From the NCBI GenBank assembly GCA_021789555.1, contig JAJYJK010000007.1:1-64000 (forward strand): a stretch of 64,000 nt of DNA, in the 5' to 3' direction. This document shows, piece after piece, positions 18,988 to 28,956 of the stretch. Position 1 is the stretch's first letter. Each line of letters starts with the position of its first letter. The notes below the pieces were generated by a model. The model was not told the origin of the DNA, ran no database searches, and worked only from the letters and a program-made list of their open reading frames with translations. The DNA comes from Nitrospirota bacterium (GTDB taxonomy: Bacteria; Nitrospirota; Thermodesulfovibrionia; Thermodesulfovibrionales; JdFR-88). Position numbers and translations under genes: made by a program.

Positions 18988-20316
18988 TTAAGCACGATCT
19001 ATTATCTTCTTTGCGGCCAGGAGGGCCCCTTGCCGGTCTTTGACCTCTCCAAGGAGCCACTTCATCTGCACCCTGTCTAGCACCGCCTTGAAAAATGGAG
19101 ATGGTTCAAGGTTAAATTCCTTTTTGAGGTCCTCCCCGCTTATTTGTTTTTTGGCCAGCCTCGGCCTCACTTCTTTTATATAAAGCGCAAGGAGCGACCT
19201 TGAGAACTCCAAAAACCCCTCCCCTTCCTCCTCGTCCTCCGCGATGGAAAACGCGCAGGAGAAAAGCAGGTGCGCGTATATCTCGTCCCCCGCATCCCTG
19301 AGGAGCCGGGTTGCGGCCGCCCTGCCCGCGTATTTTTCCTGCAGCCCCCCCGATTTATAGAGTCTTCTCAATTTACAGAGCCTTTTCAATCGGGGGCGCA
19401 AGTGATAGAGCCGCTCTATCAACTGCCTCTGCCTCTTCGAAAGCACAAACCTGCCCATCGCCCTGCCCGACGTCCCCGAGGCAAGCACGGCCAGCTCAAT
19501 CGGGAAAAAGGCCTCCGGGCTATAATGAAATTTTTTAATGGCCCACTTCCTCCCCATCCCGGGCGGGGCTAAAGGGGTGGGTCGCGCCCATGCCCTGCGG
19601 AGGGTTTTTAGCGCAATTAGATTTGCACCTCTAAAACCGGGCATGATCACCCTCAGGACCCCGTCTTTGAGCATGCGCTCAAGCACCCTTCCCGCCCCCT
19701 GAGAAGATAGTATTTTCTGAAACTCCTCCGTGATCCTCTCCGGGGCGGGTTTTCTCAAGAGCGGGGCCAGTCTCTTTAATGCCGCAGCCGAATTCCGCTC
19801 TATCCGAAAACCCGCGGCCGCGGAAAAACGGTAGCACCTGAGGATCCTCAGCGGGTCCTGGGCCAGGTTGTCCTCCGATATGACGCGCACTATCCCCCTC
19901 ATCAGGTCCCGGGCGCCGCCCAGCGGGTCAATGAGCCTCCTTGAGGTGAGGGGAAAGGCCATCGCGTTTATAGTGATGTCCCTTTTCGAGAGGTCTTCTT
20001 CTATGCCCTTGCCGCGGAACCGCGAGATGTCCAGATGCTCATCGCCCCTTACGACCCTCGCCATGCCGAAGCGTTCATCAAGGAGGACGAACGTGGCCCC
20101 GGCCTCCTCAGCGAACCCGCGGGCCGCCTTGAGCGCGTTTCCCTTAAGCGCGATGTCTGCGTCCTTCGGGCTTTTCTCACCCGCCAGGATGGCCCGCACA
20201 CTGCCGCCCACAAGAAAGCAGGAGCCGTTTATCCCCCTGTCCCGCGCGAACCTCCTGAAATCAGCCAGAAGCCTTCCCATCTTCAATATGACAGTCCAAA
20301 TTGAATGAAAAATCAA
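18988..20316 (-). CDS. tRNA nucleotidyltransferase / poly(A) polymerase family protein
   Basis: CFLVGGSVRAILAGEKSPKDADIAL, LSKRDITINAMAFPLTSRRLIDPLGGARDL, QDPLRILRCYRFSAAAGF. Confidence 0.9.
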   Translation of the reverse strand: MIFHSIWTVILKMGRLLADFRRFARDRGINGSCFLVGGSVRAILAGEKSPKDADIALKGNALKAARGFAEEAGATFVLLDERFGMARVVRGDEHLDISRFRGKGIEEDLSKRDITINAMAFPLTSRRLIDPLGGARDLMRGIVRVISEDNLAQDPLRILRCYRFSAAAGFRIERNSAAALKRLAPLLRKPAPERITEEFQKILSSQGAGRVLERMLKDGVLRVIMPGFRGANLIALKTLRRAWARPTPLAPPGMGRKWAIKKFHYSPEAFFPIELAVLASGTSGRAMGRFVLSKRQRQLIERLYHLRPRLKRLCKLRRLYKSGGLQEKYAGRAAATRLLRDAGDEIYAHLLFSCAFSIAEDEEEGEGFLEFSRSLLALYIKEVRPRLAKKQISGEDLKKEFNLEPSPFFKAVLDRVQMKWLLGEVKDRQGALLAAKKIIDRA

Positions 20317-20363
20317 GATATTTTGTAATATAATAATCTAATTTGGGAAAAGGAGGAGCTTAG

Positions 20364-21385
<1,022 letters not shown>

Positions 21386-21386
<1 letters not shown>

Positions 21387-22042
21387 TGGGTTTCACTTTT
21401 GCCCCCGAGGGATATCCTTATTTCGTCTTGTTCGGGGCGCTCTCCTTTCTGGTCTGGCTGGCCTGGGGATGGTTTGCCGTCCTGCCGGGGCTGGTCCTCG
21501 GGTTCATGTTCTATTTCTTCAGGGACCCGGAAAGAAGGACGCCCGATGAGGAGGGCTATGTCTGCCCCGCCGACGGCAGGATAATAGTGGCCCAGCAGGT
21601 GCGGGAGGACAAATACCTTGAAAAAGAGGCGCTGCTCATAAGCATATTCATGTCCCCCTTGAACGTGCACGTAAACAGGAGCCCCTGCGACTGCGAGGTC
21701 AGGCTGGTGGACTACCGGAAGGGTTCGTTCAAATCGGCCTGGAGCGAGCATGCCTTTCATAAAAACGAGCACATCTCCATAGTCATGGATGAGCGCCCCG
21801 CCTCCCGGCGGCCAAACGGGCAAGACGGGCGGATACTGGTGAGGCAGGTGGCGGGCTCCATCGCGCAGAAGCCGGTCTGCAGGAAAAAACCGGGGGACAT
21901 CCTGAAGAGGGGCGAGCGCTTCGGGATAATAAAATTCAGCTCCAGGGTGGACGTGTACCTGCCCGCGGATGTAAAACTCGCGGTCTCCATAGGCGACAGG
22001 GTACGGGCCGGCGAGAGCATACTGGCAAGGAAGGAAGGATGA
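21386..22042 (+). CDS. psd: Phosphatidylserine decarboxylase-related protein
   Basis: FFRDPERRTPDEEGYVCPADGRII, SIFMSPLNVHVNRSPCDC, FGIIKFSSRVDVYLP; between ilvC and pssA. Confidence 0.9.
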
Positions 22043-22764
22043 AAAAAGGCATCTATATCCTGCCAAACGCCCTTACGCTTGCCGGGATGCTGGCGGGTTT
22101 CTACGCGATACTGGCCGCGATAAAGGGCAATTTCATCGACGCCTCCTGGGCGGTGCTGGCGGCCATGATCTTCGACGGGCTGGACGGATTTGCGGCAAGG
22201 CTGACGGGCAGCGCCTCGCGCTTCGGGATAGAACTGGATTCCCTTTCGGACCTCGTCGCCTTCGGGGTGGCCCCGGCGCTCATAATCTATCTGGCCTCCC
22301 TGAACACATTCGGCCGGGTGGGCGGGCTTGTCGCCTTCCTCTACGTGGCCTGCGGGGCCATGCGCCTCGCCAGGTACAATGTGCAGATGGTCACCGCGGA
22401 GCGGAAGTATTTCACGGGGGTCCCGATACCCGGGGCCGCCGTCGTCATTTCCACCCTGATCATCTTCTCCTGGAAGACCGGGACCGACATCGGCCACAGC
22501 GTGCTTGTCCTGCTGCTCACGTTCGTCCTGTCGCTCCTGATGGTGAGCACCCTGAGGTTCCACGGGATGAAGGAGATAAATTTCTCGCGGAGAAAACCCT
22601 TCTGGATACTTGTGGCCCTGGTCTTCGTATTTGTCATAGTGGCGATGCACCCGGAGGTCTCGCTTTTCTTCGTCGCGATGGCCTATCTGCTGGCGGGGCT
22701 CATCGAGAACGCAATTATTTTATATCTCAGGAAGCGAAAGACATATCAGAAGGAGAATATTTAG
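22039..22764 (+). CDS. pssA: CDP-diacylglycerol--serine O-phosphatidyltransferase
   Basis: CDP-alcohol phosphatidyltransferase motif DGLDGFAARLTGSASRFGIELDSLSD. Confidence 0.95.
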   Translation: MKKGIYILPNALTLAGMLAGFYAILAAIKGNFIDASWAVLAAMIFDGLDGFAARLTGSASRFGIELDSLSDLVAFGVAPALIIYLASLNTFGRVGGLVAFLYVACGAMRLARYNVQMVTAERKYFTGVPIPGAAVVISTLIIFSWKTGTDIGHSVLVLLLTFVLSLLMVSTLRFHGMKEINFSRRKPFWILVALVFVFVIVAMHPEVSLFFVAMAYLLAGLIENAIILYLRKRKTYQKENI

Positions 22765-22765
22765 C

Positions 22766-24307
22766 ATGCGCAACATCAAAATATTCGACACCACCCTGAG
22801 AGACGGGGAGCAGTCCCCGGGGGCAAGCATGAACGTGGAGGAGAAGCTGCAGGTGGCAAGGCAGCTTGCCAGACTCGGAGTGGACGTCATCGAGGCCGGC
22901 TTCGCCATAAGCTCCGAGGGGGATTTCGAGGCCATAAGGACCATAGCGGCCGAGGTGGAGGGCCCCATCATAACGAGCCTGGCGCGGGCCAGGGAGGCCG
23001 ACATAAAAAGGGCGTGGCAGGCCGTGCGCGAGGCCCCCAGAGGCAGGATACACACGTTCCACTCCACATCGGACATCCACCTGAAATACCAGCATAAGGG
23101 GATGAGCCGGCAGGAGGCGCTCAAGAGGTCGGTCGAGATGGTAAAGCTCGCCAGGAGCCTCGTGGAGGACGTGGAGTTCTCCCCCATGGACGCCACCCGC
23201 ACGGAGCCCTCCTACCTGGCGGAGGTCGTGGAGGCGGTCATCGAGGCCGGGGCCGGCACCGTCAACATTCCCGATACCGTGGGCTACTCCATCCCGGAGG
23301 AGTTCGGCGGGATAATAAAGTACCTGATGGACAATGTCTGCAATATAGGCAAGACGGTCATATCCGTCCACTGCCATAACGACCTGGGCCTTGCGGTGGC
23401 CAACAGCCTGGCGGCCATCCGCGCCGGGGCCGGACAGGTGGAGTGCACCATAAACGGCATAGGCGAGCGCGCCGGCAACTGCTCCCTGGAGGAGGTGGTC
23501 ATGGCGCTCCGCACGCGCAGGGACTTCTTCGACGCGGACACCGCCGTGCGCTCCGAGGAGCTCATGCGCTCGAGCCGCCTCATCACGAAGATAACCGGCC
23601 TGTACGTGCAGCCCAACAAGGCGATAGTCGGGGCCAATGCCTTCGCGCACGAATCCGGCATCCATCAGGACGGCCTCCTGAAGGCGAAGGCGACTTACGA
23701 GATAATGCGCCCGGAGAGCGTGGGGCTTACGAGCACGAAACTCGTCCTCGGCAAGCACTCCGGAAGGCATGCCTTCAAAAGCAGGCTCAAGGAGCTTGGC
23801 CACGAGCTGTCGGACGAGGAACTGGAGAGCGCCTTCAAGAAATTCAAGCGCCTGGCCGACCAGAAAAAGGAGATCTACGACGAGGACCTGGAAGTCCTCG
23901 TCTCGGAGGAGCTGGCCGGGGCCCCGGAGCTGTATGCCCTGGCCGGTCTGAAGATATCGAGCGGCACCGATGATACGCCGACCGCCACGCTCAGACTGAG
24001 GACGGGCGAAAAGACGGACGAACATACCTCAACCGGCGACGGCCCGGTTGACGCCACCTACAAGGCGATTGCCGCCCTCACGAAGACCAAGAGCACCCTG
24101 CAGAGGTTCGAGGTCAAGAGCATCACGGGCGGAATGGACGCAATCGGGGAGGTCTTCGTGGGCCTGGAGGAAGGCGGCGTGACGGTGCGCGGACACGGCG
24201 CGGACACGGACATCATCGTCGCCGCGGCCAAGGCCTATATAAACGCCCTCAATAAGCTGGCCGCAAAAAGGCCGAAGGGCGGGGGGATAAAGCCGCCCGA
24301 ATTGTAG
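22766..24307 (+). CDS. leuA: 2-isopropylmalate synthase
   Basis: IKIFDTTLRDGEQSPGASM, HCHNDLGLAVANSLAAIRAGAGQVECTINGIGERAGN, C-terminal regulatory domain. Confidence 0.97.
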   Translation: MRNIKIFDTTLRDGEQSPGASMNVEEKLQVARQLARLGVDVIEAGFAISSEGDFEAIRTIAAEVEGPIITSLARAREADIKRAWQAVREAPRGRIHTFHSTSDIHLKYQHKGMSRQEALKRSVEMVKLARSLVEDVEFSPMDATRTEPSYLAEVVEAVIEAGAGTVNIPDTVGYSIPEEFGGIIKYLMDNVCNIGKTVISVHCHNDLGLAVANSLAAIRAGAGQVECTINGIGERAGNCSLEEVVMALRTRRDFFDADTAVRSEELMRSSRLITKITGLYVQPNKAIVGANAFAHESGIHQDGLLKAKATYEIMRPESVGLTSTKLVLGKHSGRHAFKSRLKELGHELSDEELESAFKKFKRLADQKKEIYDEDLEVLVSEELAGAPELYALAGLKISSGTDDTPTATLRLRTGEKTDEHTSTGDGPVDATYKAIAALTKTKSTLQRFEVKSITGGMDAIGEVFVGLEEGGVTVRGHGADTDIIVAAAKAYINALNKLAAKRPKGGGIKPPEL

Positions 24308-24322
24308 GGCGGGCATGGGGCC

Positions 24323-25816
24323 TTGCGGTACGGGCAGATTAATCACTGGCGCAAAAGAGACCATAGGGCGATACTGAAAAGGATCGCCAGACGTGCGATG
24401 CTTGAGCGAGGCTTGCTGCCGGATTTCTCCCAGGAGGCAATTGCCGAGCTGAACACAATCGATTTCCCGGCAAAAGCCCCTGAGGGCGAGGTCCGCGACC
24501 TGCGAGGACTCCCCTGGGCCTCAATCGATAACGACGACTCCCGCGACCTCGATCAACTGACATCCGCAGAAATGCTCGACCGTGGAGATGTAAAAATCCT
24601 TGTGGCCATATCCGATGTGGACGCGCTTGTAAAAAGGGAATCGCCCCTTGACGAGCACGCCAGGCATAACACAACGTCTGTCTATACGCCGGCCATAATC
24701 TTCCCCATGCTGCCGGAAAAACTGTCCACTGGTCTCACGTCTCTGAACCTGAATGAAGACCGGCTGGCCATCGTGATAGAGATGACAGTGGGCGCGGACG
24801 GCTCGGTGCGGGACCCTGATATTTACGAGGCGGTTGTCCATAATCACGCCAAACTCGCCTATAACAGCCTGGCCGCATGGTTTGAGGGCAAGGGGCCGGT
24901 TCCGGCCCCGGTTGCGGCAGTGAGCGGACTGGAAGAAAACCTCCGCCTCCAGGACGAGACAGCTCAAAAACTGAAGAGACTGCGGCATAAGCATGGCGCG
25001 CTCAGCCTGCAAACCGTTGAGGCAAGCCCTCGCTTTGAAGAGGATGTGCTCATCGATCTGGAGGCAAAAGAGATAAACAGGGCCAATGACCTGATAGAGG
25101 ATTTCATGATAGCGGCAAACAGCATGACTTCTCAATATCTGGCCTCGAAGGGGCTACCCTCTTTGAGACGGGTGGTGCGCACGCCGCTGCGCTGGGACAG
25201 GATAGTTGAGCTTGCCATGGAATCCGGGTACAGTCTCCCCCGGTCTCCGGATGCTGTTTCGCTCGAACATTTTTTAAAGGAAGCGCAGTCCAAAGACCCG
25301 TCCAGGTTCCCCGATCTCTGCCTGAGCGTTATAAAACTGCTTGGGCCCGGCGAATACGTGGCGGATGCCCCGGGGGGAAAACCCTCAGACGGGCATTTCA
25401 GCCTTGCCGTAAGGGGCTACAGCCATTCAACCGCCCCTAACCGCCGTTTCCCCGACCTTATAACTCAACGGCTCCTGAAGACGGCTTTCCTGAAAACACC
25501 GGGGGGGCCATACTCGATTTCTGATCTCGAGGACCTGGCCAGGCACTGCACCGAAGAGGAGAATGCGGCCAAAAAAGTTGAAAGGCAGGTTGGCAAATCC
25601 GCTGCCGCGCTCTTATTTGAATCCCGGATAGGCCAGAGGTTCGATTCCATTGTTACAGGGGCCGGACCAAAGGGGACCTGGGTGCGCCTGCTGCACCCGC
25701 CCGTGGAAGGGAAAGTGGTCGCGGGTTATCAGGGGCTCGACGTCGGGCATAGGGTGCAAGTCCGGTTGGTCCATGTGGATGTAGAGGCCGGATTCATCGA
25801 TTTCGAAAGGATTTAA
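24323..25816 (+). CDS. RNB-domain exoribonuclease (RNase II/R family)
   Basis: WASIDNDDSRDLDQLTSAE, VLVAISDVDALV-type motif, HFSLAVRGYSHSTAPNRRFPDLITQRLL. Confidence 0.88.
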   Translation: MRYGQINHWRKRDHRAILKRIARRAMLERGLLPDFSQEAIAELNTIDFPAKAPEGEVRDLRGLPWASIDNDDSRDLDQLTSAEMLDRGDVKILVAISDVDALVKRESPLDEHARHNTTSVYTPAIIFPMLPEKLSTGLTSLNLNEDRLAIVIEMTVGADGSVRDPDIYEAVVHNHAKLAYNSLAAWFEGKGPVPAPVAAVSGLEENLRLQDETAQKLKRLRHKHGALSLQTVEASPRFEEDVLIDLEAKEINRANDLIEDFMIAANSMTSQYLASKGLPSLRRVVRTPLRWDRIVELAMESGYSLPRSPDAVSLEHFLKEAQSKDPSRFPDLCLSVIKLLGPGEYVADAPGGKPSDGHFSLAVRGYSHSTAPNRRFPDLITQRLLKTAFLKTPGGPYSISDLEDLARHCTEEENAAKKVERQVGKSAAALLFESRIGQRFDSIVTGAGPKGTWVRLLHPPVEGKVVAGYQGLDVGHRVQVRLVHVDVEAGFIDFERI

Positions 25817-25862
25817 AAATCTCTTATAGAAGTGACTCAAAGTCTGGACGAATTTGTGTCTG

Positions 25863-26270
25863 CTATCTCTCGCTTCGCGGAAAACGCAAATACTCTTTCA
25901 AGCTCATTATCCTGGCCCCGCCGTATTTTCCAATTCCGAGCATTGCCTTATCCCCGGTGATTATGGCATATGCGCCGCCGGAGGAGGCGCATTCGAGCAC
26001 CCGGTTATCAGGATCATCTGAAAGAAAAGTGATTCGCTTTTTAGTCTCCGTCATCCGGCCAATCTCGGAGAGATTCACGGCAAGACGGCTCAGAGATTCC
26101 CTGTCGCCGCCGAATTTACCCGCAAGGACCGAAAGGACCTCGTTGATGATCTCGCGTGAAATCAGCAAAGTGTCCTTCCCCTCGATGATCTTAAGCATTG
26201 CTTTTTCAGCCTGGCCGCCGGGAAAAACAAGTGCGGATATGAATATATTGGCATCGAAAACGACCTTCAC
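25863..26270 (-). CDS. PIN-domain toxin
   Basis: MKVVFDANIFISALVFPGG, LLISREIINEVLSVL, FLSDDPDNRVLECASSGGAYAIITGDK. Confidence 0.88.
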   Translation of the reverse strand: MKVVFDANIFISALVFPGGQAEKAMLKIIEGKDTLLISREIINEVLSVLAGKFGGDRESLSRLAVNLSEIGRMTETKKRITFLSDDPDNRVLECASSGGAYAIITGDKAMLGIGKYGGARIMSLKEYLRFPRSER

Positions 26271-26503
26271 TTTTCCAGGAGCCTTTTAAGATCGGCTTCC
26301 GTGAGAATACCTTTCTCTCTGGCTTTTCTGCTCCAGAAATCCTGTATGGCAAAGAATTCATTCCTGAGCCGTTGTTTTTTCGCAAGTCTCAGGGCATCCT
26401 GCATGACCGCGCTCAGCGTCTTCCCTTCCTCTCTGGCCATGTCTTCGGCCTCTTTTGCCAAATCCGGGGGAAGAGAAATGGTTTTTTTTACTGCCGTTCC
26501 CAT
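26267..26503 (-). CDS. Ribbon-helix-helix antitoxin of the PIN toxin
   Basis: MGTAVKKTISLPPDLAKEAEDMAREEGKTLSAVMQDALR; 4-bp overlap with PIN gene. Confidence 0.85.
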   Translation of the reverse strand: MGTAVKKTISLPPDLAKEAEDMAREEGKTLSAVMQDALRLAKKQRLRNEFFAIQDFWSRKAREKGILTEADLKRLLEK

Positions 26504-26584
26504 AGCTCACCTCTTATTCTCAGTATGAATGAATCATACCATAATATCCGGAGTGTGTGTCAAACATATGCCTTGTGCTTAAAT

Positions 26585-27883
26585 TCATATCCCCCCGAAG
26601 GCAACCCCCCATGTCCTCGTAACCTTGAGCATGATGCCCTGCCCCAGCATCGTCGGCTCCGGGGCCTGGTTTTCATCGAAGCTCGTTGTGGAGGCCGCGG
26701 AAAGGAGGTATTTGCCCCACTTCCATAAATAGGAGAGGACGAGGCGCTCATGGGAGAGATGGAGCCAGTCCTGCCTAAAATCCGTGCCGAAAGAGAGGGC
26801 CGCCGCGCTTGCAAGTTTTTGCCGGAAGCCGGCGAAGACCTCATAACTCACGCCGCCCGCGGAATTCGTGAGTTTCAGCCGCCCCTGGACGTTGTTGTCC
26901 GCCGCGGGCCGCCAGGCGAGGCCGCCCTCGTAGACCTCCTGCCCGGACGAAGACGAATGGGCGCATTCCGTCGCCATGTATGTGGCGTCCCCGCTGAAAT
27001 CGACCCTGGGGCCGAGCCTGTAGCCCAGCGACCCGCCCAGCCGATGGGTGACGGGGGCCATCTGATCAAAACCGGTGTAGGCCGTATCGAGGCCGTAGCT
27101 GCCCCGGAGCGTGAGTCTTTTGTCGAGATTGGCGGCGCTGGCGTCAAGAAGCAAACCAAGCGGCATGCTTGCATTCGCGCTGGAATAACCGCCCGTGGCC
27201 TGCGCCCCGAGGACGACCGGGGCCAATCTCCGGGTGGCAAACCGCCCAAGGGCATTAAAGGCGTATAACCGCCTGTCGCCGCCCAGCACGGGGCCGTCGG
27301 GCAGGCTGTAGTTCATCGAAGTGTCCCCGGTGAGTGTCTCCGTATCCGAAAGCATCCAGCTCTTGCGCTTTGAGCCGCCGCCCCCGGACGGCCCGTCCCA
27401 GGCCGCCCCGCCGCCGGGGGCGGCGGCCGCGGGATATTCGTTTACGACCTCCAGATTTGCCGCGCCGCCCGGATATCGCCAGCTTTCGGCAACATTTCGC
27501 ACATCCGAAAAACTCTTCCCATTTGAAAGATCGCCTTTATTTGAAAAATCAGGGCCGGCAAAAAAAACGATGGGGCCGGAGTTTGCCGCGGGGCTTTCAG
27601 GCAGGCCATGGGCCCCCGCAGAGACAAGAAGCGCAGGCCGCCTGTCGGGGACCTCGAGCATCCCTATCGAATTCAGCCTCGAAGAAGGAATAAAGGGCGT
27701 AAGGCCCGTCGAAAAGACAAACATATCGGCAGAGAGGCCCTCCGGAGGCAAATATGCAAAGGCCGGGGTTCCGGAAGGCACAAGGACAAATGCCGCAAGC
27801 AGGGCCAGGGCCGCAAGGGCCCCGGATATTCGAGGTCTGATTCGAGGTCTGTTTTTTTTCGGCTTGATGGTCTTTGAGCACAT
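26585..27883 (-). CDS. Secreted / outer-membrane beta-barrel-like hypothetical protein
   Basis: Signal peptide ISGALAALALLAAFVLVPSGTPAFA; repeated alternating amphipathic strands (LTLRGSYGLDTAYTGF, RLGGSLGYRLGPRVDFSGDATYM, RLVLSYLWKWGKYLL). Confidence 0.55.
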   Translation of the reverse strand: MCSKTIKPKKNRPRIRPRISGALAALALLAAFVLVPSGTPAFAYLPPEGLSADMFVFSTGLTPFIPSSRLNSIGMLEVPDRRPALLVSAGAHGLPESPAANSGPIVFFAGPDFSNKGDLSNGKSFSDVRNVAESWRYPGGAANLEVVNEYPAAAAPGGGAAWDGPSGGGGSKRKSWMLSDTETLTGDTSMNYSLPDGPVLGGDRRLYAFNALGRFATRRLAPVVLGAQATGGYSSANASMPLGLLLDASAANLDKRLTLRGSYGLDTAYTGFDQMAPVTHRLGGSLGYRLGPRVDFSGDATYMATECAHSSSSGQEVYEGGLAWRPAADNNVQGRLKLTNSAGGVSYEVFAGFRQKLASAAALSFGTDFRQDWLHLSHERLVLSYLWKWGKYLLSAASTTSFDENQAPEPTMLGQGIMLKVTRTWGVAFGGI

Positions 27884-28047
27884 GGAATAACAAGATTGTC
27901 TCTACGGTCGATGAATACGAGGAAGATGGGGACCTAAATCCCCGATCAACGAAAACCCTTGCGTATAAGTCTGGCATACGGGGCCGCCTGTTTCAGTGAC
28001 GGCGGTCACAAGCAATAGAGGAAGCCCACCCTCCCGCCCTGTTTATC

Positions 28048-28090
28048 CATTTGGGGGCATTTGAGGGCATTTGGGGGCTGCGCCCCCAAA
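28048..28090. repeat. Three 10-bp tandem repeats (CATTTGNGGG) running into a 9-bp hairpin
   Basis: catttggggg catttgaggg catttggggg, then TTTGGGGGC-TGC-GCCCCCAAA hairpin (starts 28070). Confidence 0.6.
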
Positions 28091-28179
28091 CCCCGAAGAC
28101 AAAAGGATTTTCCGGACATCACAGGGGGAGAGGGGCCGGAAAAATTTGTCACGGCCGCGCCTTCTTTGTATAATGGGCA

Positions 28180-28947
28180 ATGAGGACGCCTCTAGCCCTG
28201 ACCATAGCGGGCTCGGACCCCGGCGGGGGTGCCGGCCTCCAGGCCGACCTGAAAGTATTCAAGGCGCTGGGGGTCCACGGGCTCTCCGTCTGCGCCGCGC
28301 TTACCGCCCAGAACACGAAGGAAGTCGCCGGCATATCGGCCGTGGGCGGGGATTTCCTCAGGCGCCAGTTGGACACCCTGCTTTCCGACATGACCCCAAA
28401 CGCCATGAAGACGGGGATGCTCTTCAGCCGGGAGAACATAAAGACGGCCGCCCGGTGCATCTGGGAATATTCGCTTAAAAACCTCGTCGTGGACCCGGTC
28501 TCCATCTCGTCCTCGGGGACGGCGCTCATTGAGGAGGGCGGGCTCGACCTCATAAGAGAGCTGCTCTTCCCCCTGGCCTCGGTCGTCACTCCCAACATAT
28601 ACGAGGCGTCGGTGCTTTCGGGGATGGCCGTTGAAAATACCGCGCAGATGGAGGAAGCGGCCCAAAAGCTCAAAGGGATGGGGCCGAAGGCGGTGATAGT
28701 CACGGGGGGCCATCTCAGGGACGAGGCCGTCGATATTTTCTATGACGGAAAAGTTACAATAAGACTCATGGGAAAGAAACTCGCCGGGAATTTTCACGGC
28801 ACGGGCTGCGTCTTTTCCGCGGCCCTCGCCGCGTATCTCGCCAGTGGCGAGACCCTGAAGCAGGCCGGCAGGGACGCAAAACAATTCATAGAGGAAAAAG
28901 TGGCGGGCGCCTTCCATCCGGGCGGGGGCATGGGCGTTCTCATCTGA
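28180..28947 (+). CDS. thiD: Hydroxymethylpyrimidine/phosphomethylpyrimidine kinase
   Basis: LALTIAGSDPGGGAGLQADLKVFKALGVHG, GTGCVFSAALAAYLASG. Confidence 0.95.
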   Translation: MRTPLALTIAGSDPGGGAGLQADLKVFKALGVHGLSVCAALTAQNTKEVAGISAVGGDFLRRQLDTLLSDMTPNAMKTGMLFSRENIKTAARCIWEYSLKNLVVDPVSISSSGTALIEEGGLDLIRELLFPLASVVTPNIYEASVLSGMAVENTAQMEEAAQKLKGMGPKAVIVTGGHLRDEAVDIFYDGKVTIRLMGKKLAGNFHGTGCVFSAALAAYLASGETLKQAGRDAKQFIEEKVAGAFHPGGGMGVLI

Positions 28948-28956
28948 GCTGAACCT

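Noticed and set aside
25620-25660. tRNA T-loop-like string ggttcgattcc
   Set aside because: Lies in the RNB reading frame with no flanking acceptor or anticodon stem.
27961-28179. Possible TPP riboswitch upstream of thiD
   Set aside because: No CUGAGA-type core or TPP aptamer layout seen; only short repeats and a GC hairpin.
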